Positions 42,205-50,955 of a stretch of DNA of 64,000 nt are shown piece after piece. This stretch comes from Planctomycetota bacterium (lineage in GTDB: Bacteria; Planctomycetota; GCA-002687715; DRQF01). The translations under genes and the position numbers were made by a program. The DNA lies in the NCBI GenBank assembly GCA_020639295.1, contig JACKGY010000006.1, positions 248,001 to 312,000 of the forward strand. The letters run 5' to 3'. Each line of letters starts with the position of its first letter. The first letter of the stretch is position 1. The notes beneath the pieces were generated by a model. It was not told the origin of the DNA and did not search any database. It saw only the letters and a list, made by a program, of their open reading frames with translations.

Positions 42205-42908
42205 GCCTCCTCGACCTCGGCGACGAAGACGTAGCCTTCGCCGCGCACGGTGCGGAAGACCTCCTCGCCGGCCTCGATGCGCAGACGCTCGCGGAGCCGC
42301 GCCATGTGCATGTCCACGGTCCGGGTGCGGATGCCCCGCGGATCGAGGCCCCAGACCACGGCCAGGATCTGGTCGCGGCTCGTGCACAGGCCGGCCCGGC
42401 CGGCCAAGAAGCGCAGGAGTTCGCATTCGCGCTGCGACAGCTCGGTCTCCTCGCCATCCGCGTGGCGGACGCGGCGGTCGTCGAAGTCGACCATGCGGCC
42501 GCCGAAGCGGATCCGTCCGAGCCGCCGCGGGCGTTCGGGACTGCGGCGCAGCACCGCCTCGACCCGCGCCAGCAGCTCGGCCGGCGCGAAGGGCTTGACC
42601 ACGTAGTCGTCGGCGCCGCCCTTCAGGCCGCGCACGCGGTCCTCCTCGGCGCCGCGCGCGGTGAGCATGATCACCGGTAGCCGGCTGCGGCCGCGGCGCA
42701 GCTCCTCGAGCAGGCTGAAGCCGTCGCGACCGGGCAGGACCACGTCGAGCAGGACGAGATCGTTGGCCCCGGCGATCGCCATGCGCAGCCCGGTCTCGCC
42801 ATCGGCGGCCTCGGCGACGGCGTAGCCCGAGAACTCGAGCGCATCCACCAGGGCCCGGCGGATGGCGGCGTCGTCCTCGATCACCAGGATGCTCGCCTTG
42901 GCCATCAT
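42201..42908 (-). CDS. OmpR/PhoB-family response regulator
   Basis: The 235-aa protein has a receiver domain with acidic pair D12-D13, phospho-acceptor D55 (LVLLDVVLPGRDG), T83 and K105 (VVKPFAP). A winged-helix output domain follows (LSQRECELLRFLAGRAGLCTSRDQILAVVWGLD... RTRTVDMHMARLRERL... IRTVRGEGY-like end), which binds direct repeats near promoters. Two ATG codons are adjacent; GAGGAG touches the first, so the second may be used. It is followed in ATGA overlap by the histidine kinase gene, making a cognate pair. Targets are unknown. Confidence 0.92.
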   Translation of the reverse strand: MMAKASILVIEDDAAIRRALVDALEFSGYAVAEAADGETGLRMAIAGANDLVLLDVVLPGRDGFSLLEELRRGRSRLPVIMLTARGAEEDRVRGLKGGADDYVVKPFAPAELLARVEAVLRRSPERPRRLGRIRFGGRMVDFDDRRVRHADGEETELSQRECELLRFLAGRAGLCTSRDQILAVVWGLDPRGIRTRTVDMHMARLRERLRIEAGEEVFRTVRGEGYVFVAEVEEA

Positions 42909-42990
42909 CTCCTCGCGCGTCGTTCCGCGGCGGCGCCGCGGACGGTTGGGGCGGGCATCCGGTCACCGCGACCGGACGCCCGCATGGTCG

Positions 42991-44700
42991 TCAACGCCAG
43001 TAGTAGTACCAGTGGTAGTTCAGGGTCGTCTCCTTGCCCGGCTCGAGTTTCACCGTCCAGGTGAAGCGCTCCAGACCGTTGACGTAGGACCACCAGTTCG
43101 GCCAGGCGTACCAGCTCCAGGGTCGATCACCGTCGATCAGGACCTCCTCGACGTCCTCGTACTGGCCGAGGGTGACACGCTCGCCGCCCGCGGGCTGGTC
43201 GTCCGAGCGCCCCACGAGCCAGCGGGTGACCTCCACGGTCATCGGCTTGCCGGCCAGGTCGAGCAGCGAGATCCGACCGCTGAGGTCGATGCGATGATAC
43301 TCCCGCGAGTGCATGCGCAGGGCATCGGCGGTCTGGCCGGTCTCGATGTCCTCGCGGTCGACCCGCACGTCGATCACCTTGGTGAGCGGCAGGCGGCAGC
43401 TCGCGCCGGGGGCGGTGTAGCGCAGCATCGACTGGGCGATGACCCGCCCTTCCAGCATGATCAGCGCCGGCGCGGTGGTGAGGGGCCGCCCGGAGCCGTT
43501 CTCGATCTTGATCTGGTGGCGCACCTTCGGCTTGGCGGCGAGCCGCGCCCAGCGGTCCGCCTCGGCCTGGTTGCGGATGCCGACCACGGCGCGCGGCGCC
43601 TGGTAGGGGATGTCGAGGGTGTAGAGGTCCTCGTAGGGTAGCTCGAAGCTGGCGACCGCGACGTTCATGCGCTCGCCCCGGCGCAGGCTCAGATGCTCGA
43701 GGGTGTAGAAGAAGAGGTTGGCCGCGCCATCGGCATCGCTGACCCCGGCGTCGAGGCCGGTGTCACCGCCGCCGCCAGCGCCGGCCCCACGGCTGACCAC
43801 GTCGTTGTCGAAACCGGCCGTCTGGCCGTTGAACATGTTGCTGGCGAAGTTCGAGGCGATCGGGTTGTTGTTGAACACGGGGTTCTCCAGCACCTGACGC
43901 AGGAACTGGCCCAGGCCGATCGGATCGCGGTAGTCCTTGAACTCGAAGCTCGGCACGCCCACGACCAGGCGCACCCGGCAGTCCTCCAGGTCGCGCAGGT
44001 CGTTGACCAGGGTGGCGCGCATCTCGATCACCGCCTTGCCCTGGCCGTCGAGGCTGACCCGGTAGCTGGGGATCCAGCGCAGGCCCTCCTGGACGTAGCT
44101 CATGCCGGCGCGGACGCGCGCGCCCTCGCCCTGCCCCTCGAACTCCAGCTCGATCACCCGCTGGCTCCGCCGCTGCTTGGCGGTGGCGACGTGTCCCTCG
44201 TCGCTGAAGGTGATCTCGTCCACCCTGGCGAAGGGCAGGACGCGCGTGCCGAGATCGGTCTCGAGCACGAGCAGGTCACCGCGCAGTGGTTCCTTCGGGG
44301 CGAGCCGCGTGGCGTAGCGCTCGCCGTTCCGCTCGCGCAGCCAGACCCGGGCGCCGGGATTGGCGAGCACCAGTTCGGCCAGGCTCGTCGCCGTGACGTC
44401 CTGATCGAGCTCGCGCTCGCCGGCGCGCACGGCGCGCAGCCGGACGCCCTCGCCTTCCACGGCCGGCCAGAAGGTGCCGAGCACCGGGTCGGGCAGGTCG
44501 GTGAGGGCCGCGCGGCCACGGGCGTCGAGCCGCAGCTCGCCCTGGTGGATGACGAAGGCGTGACCGTCCTTGAACACGGTCACCTCGCGGATCGGCAGGC
44601 CGTCCGCGGAACCGAGCGCCGGCAGCTCGCCCTGCGCGACGAGCGCGGAGGCGAGAGGCGCGAGAAGCACGAGCAGGCCGAGAATGCCCTGTCTGATCAT
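42991..44700 (-). CDS. Exported DUF4139-like protein
   Basis: ATG 44700, with GGGAGA 7 nt before it, gives 569 aa starting with a signal peptide (MIRQGILGLLVLLAPLASALVAQG). The N-terminus (IREVTVFKDGHAFVIHQGELRLDARGRAALTDLPDPVLGTFW) and the centre (RWIPSYRVSLDG, LVNDLRDLEDCRVRLVVG) resemble the 'mucoidy inhibitor A'/DUF4139 beta-rich proteins, which start with VTVF..GA.V.R. The C-terminus ends in an aromatic YHWYYYWR. No catalytic site is apparent. A predicted periplasmic or surface beta-structural protein; it lies 82 nt upstream of the two-component genes and may be co-transcribed with them. Family assignment is moderate. Confidence 0.6.
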   Translation of the reverse strand: MIRQGILGLLVLLAPLASALVAQGELPALGSADGLPIREVTVFKDGHAFVIHQGELRLDARGRAALTDLPDPVLGTFWPAVEGEGVRLRAVRAGERELDQDVTATSLAELVLANPGARVWLRERNGERYATRLAPKEPLRGDLLVLETDLGTRVLPFARVDEITFSDEGHVATAKQRRSQRVIELEFEGQGEGARVRAGMSYVQEGLRWIPSYRVSLDGQGKAVIEMRATLVNDLRDLEDCRVRLVVGVPSFEFKDYRDPIGLGQFLRQVLENPVFNNNPIASNFASNMFNGQTAGFDNDVVSRGAGAGGGGDTGLDAGVSDADGAANLFFYTLEHLSLRRGERMNVAVASFELPYEDLYTLDIPYQAPRAVVGIRNQAEADRWARLAAKPKVRHQIKIENGSGRPLTTAPALIMLEGRVIAQSMLRYTAPGASCRLPLTKVIDVRVDREDIETGQTADALRMHSREYHRIDLSGRISLLDLAGKPMTVEVTRWLVGRSDDQPAGGERVTLGQYEDVEEVLIDGDRPWSWYAWPNWWSYVNGLERFTWTVKLEPGKETTLNYHWYYYWR

Positions 44701-44791
44701 CGATCGTCTCCCAATGTTGTTGACCCGCGCCATCATGACCGCGCGCGGGCCGCGGCGGGGTAACGACTCGGTAACGGGCGATCTGAGGCGC

Positions 44792-45133
44792 TCAGGCCCG
44801 GTCGAGCCGCAGCTCCGGGAAGACGCGGAGGCGCCCCTGCCGGCCATCGACGAAGAGCGAGAACGAGGAGGATCGATAACCATCGGCACGCCGGTGCAGC
44901 GAGAAGGCGAGTTCGCGGATGCGGTGGACGTCGGCCTGGCGGTCGTCCCAGCCCTTGGTGCGCCCGTCGCGGTCGCGGATCTGGAAGAGATCGGCATGCG
45001 GGCCGAAGGGAGCCTCGGCTTCGAACTCGCCGTAGTGCCAGGGCTCGAGCGCCTCCATGAGGCGGAGACGGCCGAGCACGCGACCCCCGAGTTCGAGTTC
45101 CCAGCTGTCTCCGATCTTGACCTCGGCATCCAT
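44792..45133 (-). CDS. Protein of unknown function (113 aa)
   Basis: The ATG at 45133 lies behind GGGGAGGAG. The protein is mainly beta: WELELGGRVLGRLRLMEAL, HYGEFEAEAPF, then RRADGYRSSSFSLFVDGRQGRLRVFPEL. No signal peptide, membrane segment or known motif is seen, and I do not recognise the family. The open frame continues upstream without a ribosome site. It precedes the DUF4139-like gene on the same strand by 91 nt. Confidence 0.55.
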   Translation of the reverse strand: MDAEVKIGDSWELELGGRVLGRLRLMEALEPWHYGEFEAEAPFGPHADLFQIRDRDGRTKGWDDRQADVHRIRELAFSLHRRADGYRSSSFSLFVDGRQGRLRVFPELRLDRA

Positions 45134-45377
45134 CGGCGGACCGTCTCCTCCCCGGATCAGGACCCGGACATCATAGCCCTGATCGACTCCTCGGGCGCGC
45201 GACTTCCGGCCTTTCCGGCCGGGCCGGTCGATTTCGGCGTCGCGGTCGCCCCGTCGACGGCTGCGATCCCGGGACGGCGTAGCGAGCCGACCGGCACGAG
45301 CACCGCCGCGGCAGCGGAGCCGAATCGCCGCCCGCGCCCGTGGAGCCGGCAGGCGATCGGGGTTACAACGGCGAGCC

Positions 45378-45656
45378 ATGGACAAGCTCGAACGACTCCT
45401 CATGCCCATCGTCCTGGTGATCGGGATCCTCGGCCTGCTCATGGCCCAGGCCGGCGAAGGCACGGTGATCGTGGTGGCGCGGACCGTCGGCATCCTGCTC
45501 GCGGTCCTCCTCGCCAGCGGCTTCGTGATCCGCTGGGTGCTGAAGTTCCGTGGCGCCCGGCGGGAGCTGGACGAGCTGCGCGCCGAGTACGAGCGACTCC
45601 TGGCCGAGCAGGCCTCGATCGCCCCCGACGACAAGGAGCCGAACGGTGACGCTTAG
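45378..45656 (+). CDS. Small two-TM membrane protein with C-terminal coiled coil
   Basis: The 92-aa protein has two hydrophobic helices (about 8-24 and 30-53) separated by a short loop with GEGT, then a basic-acidic coiled-coil tail (RGARRELDELRAEYERLLAEQ). Both ends would lie in the cytoplasm. The family is not recognised. Its last 11 bases overlap the cytochrome c gene, suggesting a shared transcript and perhaps an assembly or anchoring role. Confidence 0.65.
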   Translation: MDKLERLLMPIVLVIGILGLLMAQAGEGTVIVVARTVGILLAVLLASGFVIRWVLKFRGARRELDELRAEYERLLAEQASIAPDDKEPNGDA

Positions 45657-46029
45657 AATCGCGCTCTCGACCCTCTTCAGCCTGTGCCTCGTCCTGGCGG
45701 CCTGCGGCGCCGACGAGCCGGTGGCGCCCTCCCGGCCGACCGCGAGCACGATCGTGTCCGAGGCCCTTCAAGGCCAGGTGGACCAGGCGGTCATCGATCG
45801 CGGTGCCGGCCTCTACAAGACCAAGAAGTGCTTCGGCTGCCACCTGATCAAGGGTGGCAAGCCGCTCATCGGTCCCAACCTCGAGGGCGTGGGTCAGCGC
45901 ATGACCGTGGCCGAGCTGGAGGGCTGGCTGCGGCATCCGAAGCAGATGAAGCCGCGGACGCTGATGCCCGCCTTCGACGGCGGCGACGACGAGCTGATCG
46001 CGATGATCGCCTGGCTCAGGACGCTCTGA
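45646..46029 (+). CDS. Monohaem cytochrome c lipoprotein
   Basis: GTG 45646, with AAGGAG 7 nt upstream, gives 127 aa. The start is a lipoprotein signal ending in the lipobox LVLAAC, so the protein is membrane-anchored outside the cytoplasm. The haem site is KKCFGCHLIKGG, a class I CxxCH; the axial Met is probably in TLMPAF. The sequence between (PNLEGVGQRMTVAELEGWLRHPKQMKP) is typical of small cytochromes in respiratory branches. Its 3' end overlaps the convergent LAB_N gene by 14 bases. No oxidase or reductase gene is next to it, so the redox partner is unknown. Confidence 0.88.
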   Translation: MTLRIALSTLFSLCLVLAACGADEPVAPSRPTASTIVSEALQGQVDQAVIDRGAGLYKTKKCFGCHLIKGGKPLIGPNLEGVGQRMTVAELEGWLRHPKQMKPRTLMPAFDGGDDELIAMIAWLRTL

Positions 46030-46396
46030 CCCGCTCGGCCACCGGCTCGCCCGCCGCCACCACCGGTGCCGGGCAGGCCTCCTCGACCGGCGCCGCCGCG
46101 GCGGCGCCGACCGCGTCGCGCTCGCGCTCCAGCTTGAGGAACCAGAGGTTGCGGCTGTAGATGAGCACGTTGGGCGCGAAGGCGACGATGAAGACCGGGT
46201 CGCGCCGGTAGATGGCGTAGGCGAGGAGGATCAGGCTCCCGCCGATGCTCAGCCACCAGAAGGCATCGGGGATCACGCTCCGCTTCACCCGCTCGCTCGC
46301 GATCCACTGGACCACGAAGCGCATGAAGAAGCAGGCCTGGCCGACGAAGCCGATTCCGACCCACAGCTTCTCGGCGACGCTCATCTCGAGGAACAT
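46016..46396 (-). CDS. LAB_N-domain membrane protein (lipid A biosynthesis N-terminal-like)
   Basis: The 126-aa protein has three hydrophobic helices and the LAB_N (PF07578) hallmark order: GFVGQACFFMRFVVQWIASER, then SVIPDAFWWLSIGGSLILLAYAIYRRDPVFI, then PNVLIYSRNLWFL. This domain occurs alone or fused to lipid A enzymes and is related to PQ-loop transporters. Its molecular job is unsettled. The C-terminal 30 residues are a low-complexity Ala/Val/Glu tail. It may be co-transcribed with nothing: the neighbours are the convergent cytochrome gene and, on the same strand, the phosphatase gene, whose stop at 46410 is 14 nt upstream. Confidence 0.82.
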   Translation of the reverse strand: MFLEMSVAEKLWVGIGFVGQACFFMRFVVQWIASERVKRSVIPDAFWWLSIGGSLILLAYAIYRRDPVFIVAFAPNVLIYSRNLWFLKLERERDAVGAAAAAPVEEACPAPVVAAGEPVAERVRAS

Positions 46397-46409
46397 GGCT
46401 CCTCCCGGT

Positions 46410-48704
46410 TCAGGGCAACACGCGCATGCGAATGGCGTTGAACACCTTCGCCGAGCCGGGCCCGGTGGCGATCCAGCCCTGGAAGCAGAACTCGCCCGGG
46501 AAGTTTAGGCCGGGATTGGTCGCGGCCCAAGGTGCCGGATTCGAGTAGGCGATGGCGCCGAGGAGTCCGAGATAGTTGTCGGCCACGAGGAAGCTCGAGG
46601 GCGCCCAGACCCCCGGGAAGGCGGGCGGGAAGACCATCGGCCCGAGGCCGTAGGGCAAGGGCATGGTCTCGGCCGCGCTCGGCGTGCCGAAGTAGCCGAA
46701 GATGGTGAAGGGCGCGGCGCCCGGATTGAGGCTGGGCGGATCGACCCGGAAGCTGAAGGGCAGGCCGAGGCCGACGTCGACCGAGCGGGCGTAGCCACCG
46801 GTCGAATCCTGGATGCGGAACAGGTCCTCGGGCCGGCCGAGCGCGTCGAGCACCGAGCTGGCGGCGGCCGGCGCCAGCACCGGATCGAGCCCGTCGCAGA
46901 GCAGGGCCGCGTCGAGCACGAGGTCGCTGCTCGTGCTGCTGGTCTGGTGGACCTCGATCGCCAGGACGTTGCGCCCCGGCAGCAACAGGCCGGATTGGGC
47001 GCTGACCTCGAAGAGCTCGATCTCGCTGGCCTCGTGGTTGGCGGCGAGGGTGGTGAAACCGACCGCTCCCGCCCCCATGCTGGGCGACCGCGCCAGCTCC
47101 TGGCCGTTGAGGTAGGCGACGAAGCCGTCGTCGTAGAGGACCGCGAGCTGCATCACCTCCACGGCGGTCGGGTCGCCGTCGAACTGGAAGTCGCGGCGGA
47201 AGTAGGTGGTCGGTGGCTTGCTGCCGGCGGAGCCGCTGGGCAGGACCGTGTTGATCCAGCTCTCGCCGAAGCCGAGCGGCGCCGGCCCGGAGGCCCAGGT
47301 CGAGTCGTCGAAGGCCGGCGCGCGCCAGCCCGTGCCCAGGTCGACGCCGCCGTCGTGATGACGCCAGTCCGCGCCGTAGAAGATCGGCACGCGGATCATC
47401 TGGGTCGGCCGCACCGGGTCCTTCACCAGGGTGAAGAAGTCCTGGATGAAGCCCTTCGAGTCGAGGAAGCGCAGGCAGAGCTGCTGATCGATCACGTCCA
47501 CGATCAGCGAGCCGAGGATCGCGCCGGAGCTGAGCATCACCGGGTGGTCGTAGCTGCCACCACCGATCTTGCCGGAAGAGCCGGCGACGACGCAGACCTC
47601 GCCGGCGTGCGCCACGCCGCCGGCCGGCTTGCGATAGGCGCCGCTGCCGATCAGGCGGCCGTCACCGGCGTCCTTCGCGTGCAGGTTGACGTCGAAGCTG
47701 GTGGACAGGCCGTAGTGACCGTCGAGGAACAGGCTCCGCTCGTAGCCGTGCGAGTGGCCACCGAGCACCAGATCGACGCCGCCCGCCTCGAGGATGGGCA
47801 GGAGGTTCTGGCGCATGTCGATGAGCTGGCCCTCGGTGTCCGAGTCGTGCGTGCCCTTGGAATAGGGCGGATGGTGCCAGAAGGCGATCACCCAGTCCTG
47901 CGTCGTGCTGGCGAGGTCGGCGGCGAGCCAGGTCGCCATCGCGCCGGTCGGGCTCCGGCTCGAGGTCTGCGAGTCGAGCACGACGAAGTGGACGTTGCCC
48001 TGATCGAAGGAGTAGTAGGCCTCGGTGCCGCTGGGCAGGCCGCCGATCTCGGCCGCCGTGGGCAGGCTGAAGATGTCGAAGTAGGGCCCGGTCTGCGCCG
48101 CGGCGTTGGCCGAGTGGGCGTCGTGATTGCCATAGGCCGGCCAGAAGACGACCTGGCGCAGCAGGTCCTCGTACATGTTCTGGAACACGGCGGTCTGGTA
48201 CTCGGCGTCGGTGCCGTCGTTGTAGGCGTTGTCGCCCAGCATCAGCACGAAGTCGGCCGGCACCGACTGGCTGTAGCGTTGGAAGGCGTCGCGGACGTCG
48301 CGGGCGTCCTGATTGCCGGTGCCCGAGTCGCCGATCACCCAGAAGCGGAGACGTTCCCGCGCCCCCGGCACCGGCATGGTACGGAAGCGATGCTGGGCGT
48401 CGTCGCCAGCCAGCATGCCGTTGGTCGCGTCGCCGACCGCATAGAACTGGAGGCCGCGCGGCATGAGCCCGCTGATGCGGATCTCGTGCTCGGTGGTCGG
48501 GGTCGGATCGCTCACCACGTTGGTCAGGCTGCCGGGCGCGGAGCCCCACCAGACGCGGCTGTCGGTGGCCAGGTCGGTACGCCAGCGGATGCTGACCGCG
48601 CTCTCGCTGCCCATCTGCAGGTAGGGACCACGCAGGATCTGCGGGGTCTGGGCCGCGAGCAGGGCGCCGAAGAGGACCATCACCAGGGGGATGCGGTGCA
48701 TCAT
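46410..48704 (-). CDS. Exported purple-acid-phosphatase-like metallophosphoesterase
   Basis: The 764-aa protein starts in ATGA overlap with the TPR gene, behind GGAGGAG. After a signal peptide comes a fibronectin-like purple-acid-phosphatase N domain (ILRGPYLQMGSESAVSIRW, about 25-105). The metallophosphatase core (about 120-370) shows its metal ligands in VIGDSGTG, LGDNAYND, YGNHDAH, WHHPPYSKG and GGHSHGYER. A galactose-binding-like beta-sandwich follows (DWRHHDGGVDLG... YFRRDFQF, then VLYDDGFVAYLNGQELAR). The last ~140 residues are the C-terminal module shared with the beta-helix protein at 24727-26556 (PFTIFGYFG, LPYGLGPMVF). It likely acts outside the cytoplasm on phosphate esters; substrate unknown. 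Confidence 0.87.
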   Translation of the reverse strand: MMHRIPLVMVLFGALLAAQTPQILRGPYLQMGSESAVSIRWRTDLATDSRVWWGSAPGSLTNVVSDPTPTTEHEIRISGLMPRGLQFYAVGDATNGMLAGDDAQHRFRTMPVPGARERLRFWVIGDSGTGNQDARDVRDAFQRYSQSVPADFVLMLGDNAYNDGTDAEYQTAVFQNMYEDLLRQVVFWPAYGNHDAHSANAAAQTGPYFDIFSLPTAAEIGGLPSGTEAYYSFDQGNVHFVVLDSQTSSRSPTGAMATWLAADLASTTQDWVIAFWHHPPYSKGTHDSDTEGQLIDMRQNLLPILEAGGVDLVLGGHSHGYERSLFLDGHYGLSTSFDVNLHAKDAGDGRLIGSGAYRKPAGGVAHAGEVCVVAGSSGKIGGGSYDHPVMLSSGAILGSLIVDVIDQQLCLRFLDSKGFIQDFFTLVKDPVRPTQMIRVPIFYGADWRHHDGGVDLGTGWRAPAFDDSTWASGPAPLGFGESWINTVLPSGSAGSKPPTTYFRRDFQFDGDPTAVEVMQLAVLYDDGFVAYLNGQELARSPSMGAGAVGFTTLAANHEASEIELFEVSAQSGLLLPGRNVLAIEVHQTSSTSSDLVLDAALLCDGLDPVLAPAAASSVLDALGRPEDLFRIQDSTGGYARSVDVGLGLPFSFRVDPPSLNPGAAPFTIFGYFGTPSAAETMPLPYGLGPMVFPPAFPGVWAPSSFLVADNYLGLLGAIAYSNPAPWAATNPGLNFPGEFCFQGWIATGPGSAKVFNAIRMRVLP

Positions 48705-49408
48705 CGTTTCTCCTCCTTCTCGGCCGCGACCTCGGCCAGGATCCGGGCCCGGGTCCGATCGAACCAATCGCGACGTGGCAGGCCCCGGCTGATCCGCGCG
48801 AAGCGAGCCTCGAAGGCCTCGAGCCGATCGAGCCGCGCCTCGCAGCGCGCCGCCTCGATCTCGATCGCCACCGCCGGTCCGAGGCGCTCGAGCGCGCGCT
48901 CGAGCGCGGCCAGGGCCAGCTCCTCGCCGCGGGTCCGCTCCGTCGTCGCCGAGCGCCGGGCCAGGGCGGCCCAGCGCAGGGCATCGTCGGGCGAGACCGG
49001 CGCCGGCAGGGCGAAGAGCCGTTGCCAGCACCGAAGCGCCCGATCGAGATCGCCGGCCGACTCGGCGAGCTCGGCGGCGAGGCGCCAGGCCTCGGGGTGA
49101 TCCGGCCGCGCGGCGAGGTGCCGATCCAGCTCCCGGCGCGCCGGCCGCGACCGGTCGAGATCGCGCAGCGCCAGCGCGCGGAAGAAGTGCAGGTCGCGCT
49201 GATCGGGATCACGGCCCAGGACGAAGTCGAAGTCGACCAGGGCGCTGCGGGCGTCGCCGTGGATGCGGTGGAGCTCGCCGCGGCGCAGGCGGAGATCGAG
49301 CCGGCTCGGCTCGGCCGCGATGCGGCGATCGAGTTCACGTATCTGCTCGTCGAGCTCGCCGTGCGGCGCCAGGGCGAGGAGAGCGATCAGGACCAGGAAC
49401 GTCTTCAT
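48701..49408 (-). CDS. Exported TPR-repeat protein
   Basis: The 235-aa protein has a short signal-like start (MKTFLVLIALLALAPHG) and then about four tetratricopeptide-like helical pairs: LDLRLRRGELHRIHGDARSALVDFDFVLGRDPD, LHFFRALALRDLDRSRPARRELDRHLAARPD, AWRLAAELAESAGDLDRALRCWQRLFAL. TPR scaffolds bind partner proteins. Translational coupling to the phosphatase gene downstream (ATGA) suggests the two act together, for example with TPR as a docking factor. Confidence 0.75.
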   Translation of the reverse strand: MKTFLVLIALLALAPHGELDEQIRELDRRIAAEPSRLDLRLRRGELHRIHGDARSALVDFDFVLGRDPDQRDLHFFRALALRDLDRSRPARRELDRHLAARPDHPEAWRLAAELAESAGDLDRALRCWQRLFALPAPVSPDDALRWAALARRSATTERTRGEELALAALERALERLGPAVAIEIEAARCEARLDRLEAFEARFARISRGLPRRDWFDRTRARILAEVAAEKEEKR

Positions 49409-49409
49409 G

Positions 49410-50912
49410 TCATTCAGGGTAGCGTCGGCAGGCTACCACGGCCCCGGCTCCATCGCCAAAGGTCGCGACGATCTCCGGGTCTTCACCCAGGATGAGACGC
49501 AGTTCCTCCAGGTCGCGGGCCCGGAGCAGGAGCAGCATCGGCTCGGGTCGGCGCCAGGCCGCCCGCAGATCGTCCTGGTCGGGAACATGCTCGAGCGCCT
49601 GGCGTTCGGGCCATTCCCAGAGCGAGTCGCCGCCGTAGATCGGGACGTACTCGGCCCGCGCGCGCAGGAAGTAGAAGGCGGCGGCGACGAAACGCAGCCG
49701 GAAGGTGGCGATCCGGGTCTCGGGACCGGGCACGAAGACCGGCGGCCGGCGCGCCGGTTCGATCGCGTCGGGAATGGCCACGCCGCGGAAGGACTCGCCG
49801 GCGAAGGCCTCGGCGACGGCGCGATAGCCGGCGTTGTTGCCCAGCTCGAGCGCGCGCCTTTCGGCGACGAGGTCGGCCGCGACCACCAGGGCGACGGAGA
49901 TCGCGACGGCGATGAGGAAGGGCGCGGCGAGCCGGCGCCGGCGATCGAGCGCCAGGACGAGCGCCGCCGGCAGGCAGAGCGGCAGGACGTAGGTCCAGAG
50001 CTTCGAGGCCGAGCCGCTGAACAGGACGAAGGGACCGGCGAGGAAGCCCAGCACCAGGGTCGCGGCGCGGTCGCGCTCGCGCCAGAGCCGCGGCAGCGAC
50101 CGGAAAAGCAGCGGGGTCATCGCCAGCAGGCCCAGCGGGAAGACGATCAGGAAGTACCAGGGCGGCTTCGACCGGCCGCGCCCGGTGGCGACGCGATCGA
50201 CCACCTCGCCGCCGAGGAAGAAGCGGACGAGATCGGGATCGCGGGCCACGACCACGAGGAACCAGGGTAGACCCACGAGCGGCACGAGCGCTGCCCAGCG
50301 CCAGTCGAGCCGACGCCAGATCGAGAGGTCGCGGCGCAGAAGGGAGACCGCGAGCAGGCCGCAGAGGAAGACCGCGAGCGGCACCGGTCCCTTGTTGAGG
50401 AAGCCGAGGCCGAGCGCCAGGAAGACGGCCAGCGACCAGCGTCGCCGTCGCGTCGGTTCGAGTTCGGCCCGGACCAGGGCGAGGAAGGCCAGGCCGATCA
50501 GGAGAGCCTGGACCATGTCCGTGGTGACGATGCGGGCGAGCGCCAGGAAGAGCGGCATCGCGGCGAGGGCGAGGGCCGCGAGCGCGCCGCGCTCCTCCGT
50601 TCCGCCGAGCCGACGACCGAGATCGAAGGCCACGAGCAGGAGCCCGAGCGCGGCGAGCGTGCCGGGCACGCGGACGGCCAGCTCGCGCTCGCCGAACACG
50701 GCCATCGCGCCGGCGAGGAGCCAGTAGCTGAGCGGCGGCTTGGCGTAGTGCGGCACGCCCTTCAGACGCGGCGTGATCAGGTCGCCGCCGGTGAGCATCT
50801 CGCGCGCGATCTCGACGTAGCGGCCCTCGTCGGGTTCGTTCAGGCCGCGCTGCCAGAAGACGAGCAGTGGCGACAGGAGCGCGAAGAGGAGCAGGAGCCG
50901 GGGCCGGTTCAT
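49410..50912 (-). CDS. GT83/ArnT-like polytopic glycosyltransferase (1)
   Basis: The 500-aa protein has about ten TM helices and the PMT/ArnT first-loop motif EPDEGRYVEIAREML (acidic pair for polyprenyl-phosphate-sugar substrates), then PHYAKPPLSYW. Members transfer a sugar from undecaprenyl phosphate to lipid A or to proteins outside the cytoplasmic membrane. The stop is only one base from the TPR gene start, so all of 48701-50912 may be one transcript. Together with the paralogue upstream it forms a pair of distinct acceptors or donors; identity is about family level only. Confidence 0.85.
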   Translation of the reverse strand: MNRPRLLLLFALLSPLLVFWQRGLNEPDEGRYVEIAREMLTGGDLITPRLKGVPHYAKPPLSYWLLAGAMAVFGERELAVRVPGTLAALGLLLVAFDLGRRLGGTEERGALAALALAAMPLFLALARIVTTDMVQALLIGLAFLALVRAELEPTRRRRWSLAVFLALGLGFLNKGPVPLAVFLCGLLAVSLLRRDLSIWRRLDWRWAALVPLVGLPWFLVVVARDPDLVRFFLGGEVVDRVATGRGRSKPPWYFLIVFPLGLLAMTPLLFRSLPRLWRERDRAATLVLGFLAGPFVLFSGSASKLWTYVLPLCLPAALVLALDRRRRLAAPFLIAVAISVALVVAADLVAERRALELGNNAGYRAVAEAFAGESFRGVAIPDAIEPARRPPVFVPGPETRIATFRLRFVAAAFYFLRARAEYVPIYGGDSLWEWPERQALEHVPDQDDLRAAWRRPEPMLLLLRARDLEELRLILGEDPEIVATFGDGAGAVVACRRYPE

Positions 50913-50955
50913 CGGCGGATCCTATGCCGGTGGCGGCCCAGGGGCCACCGCGCGC

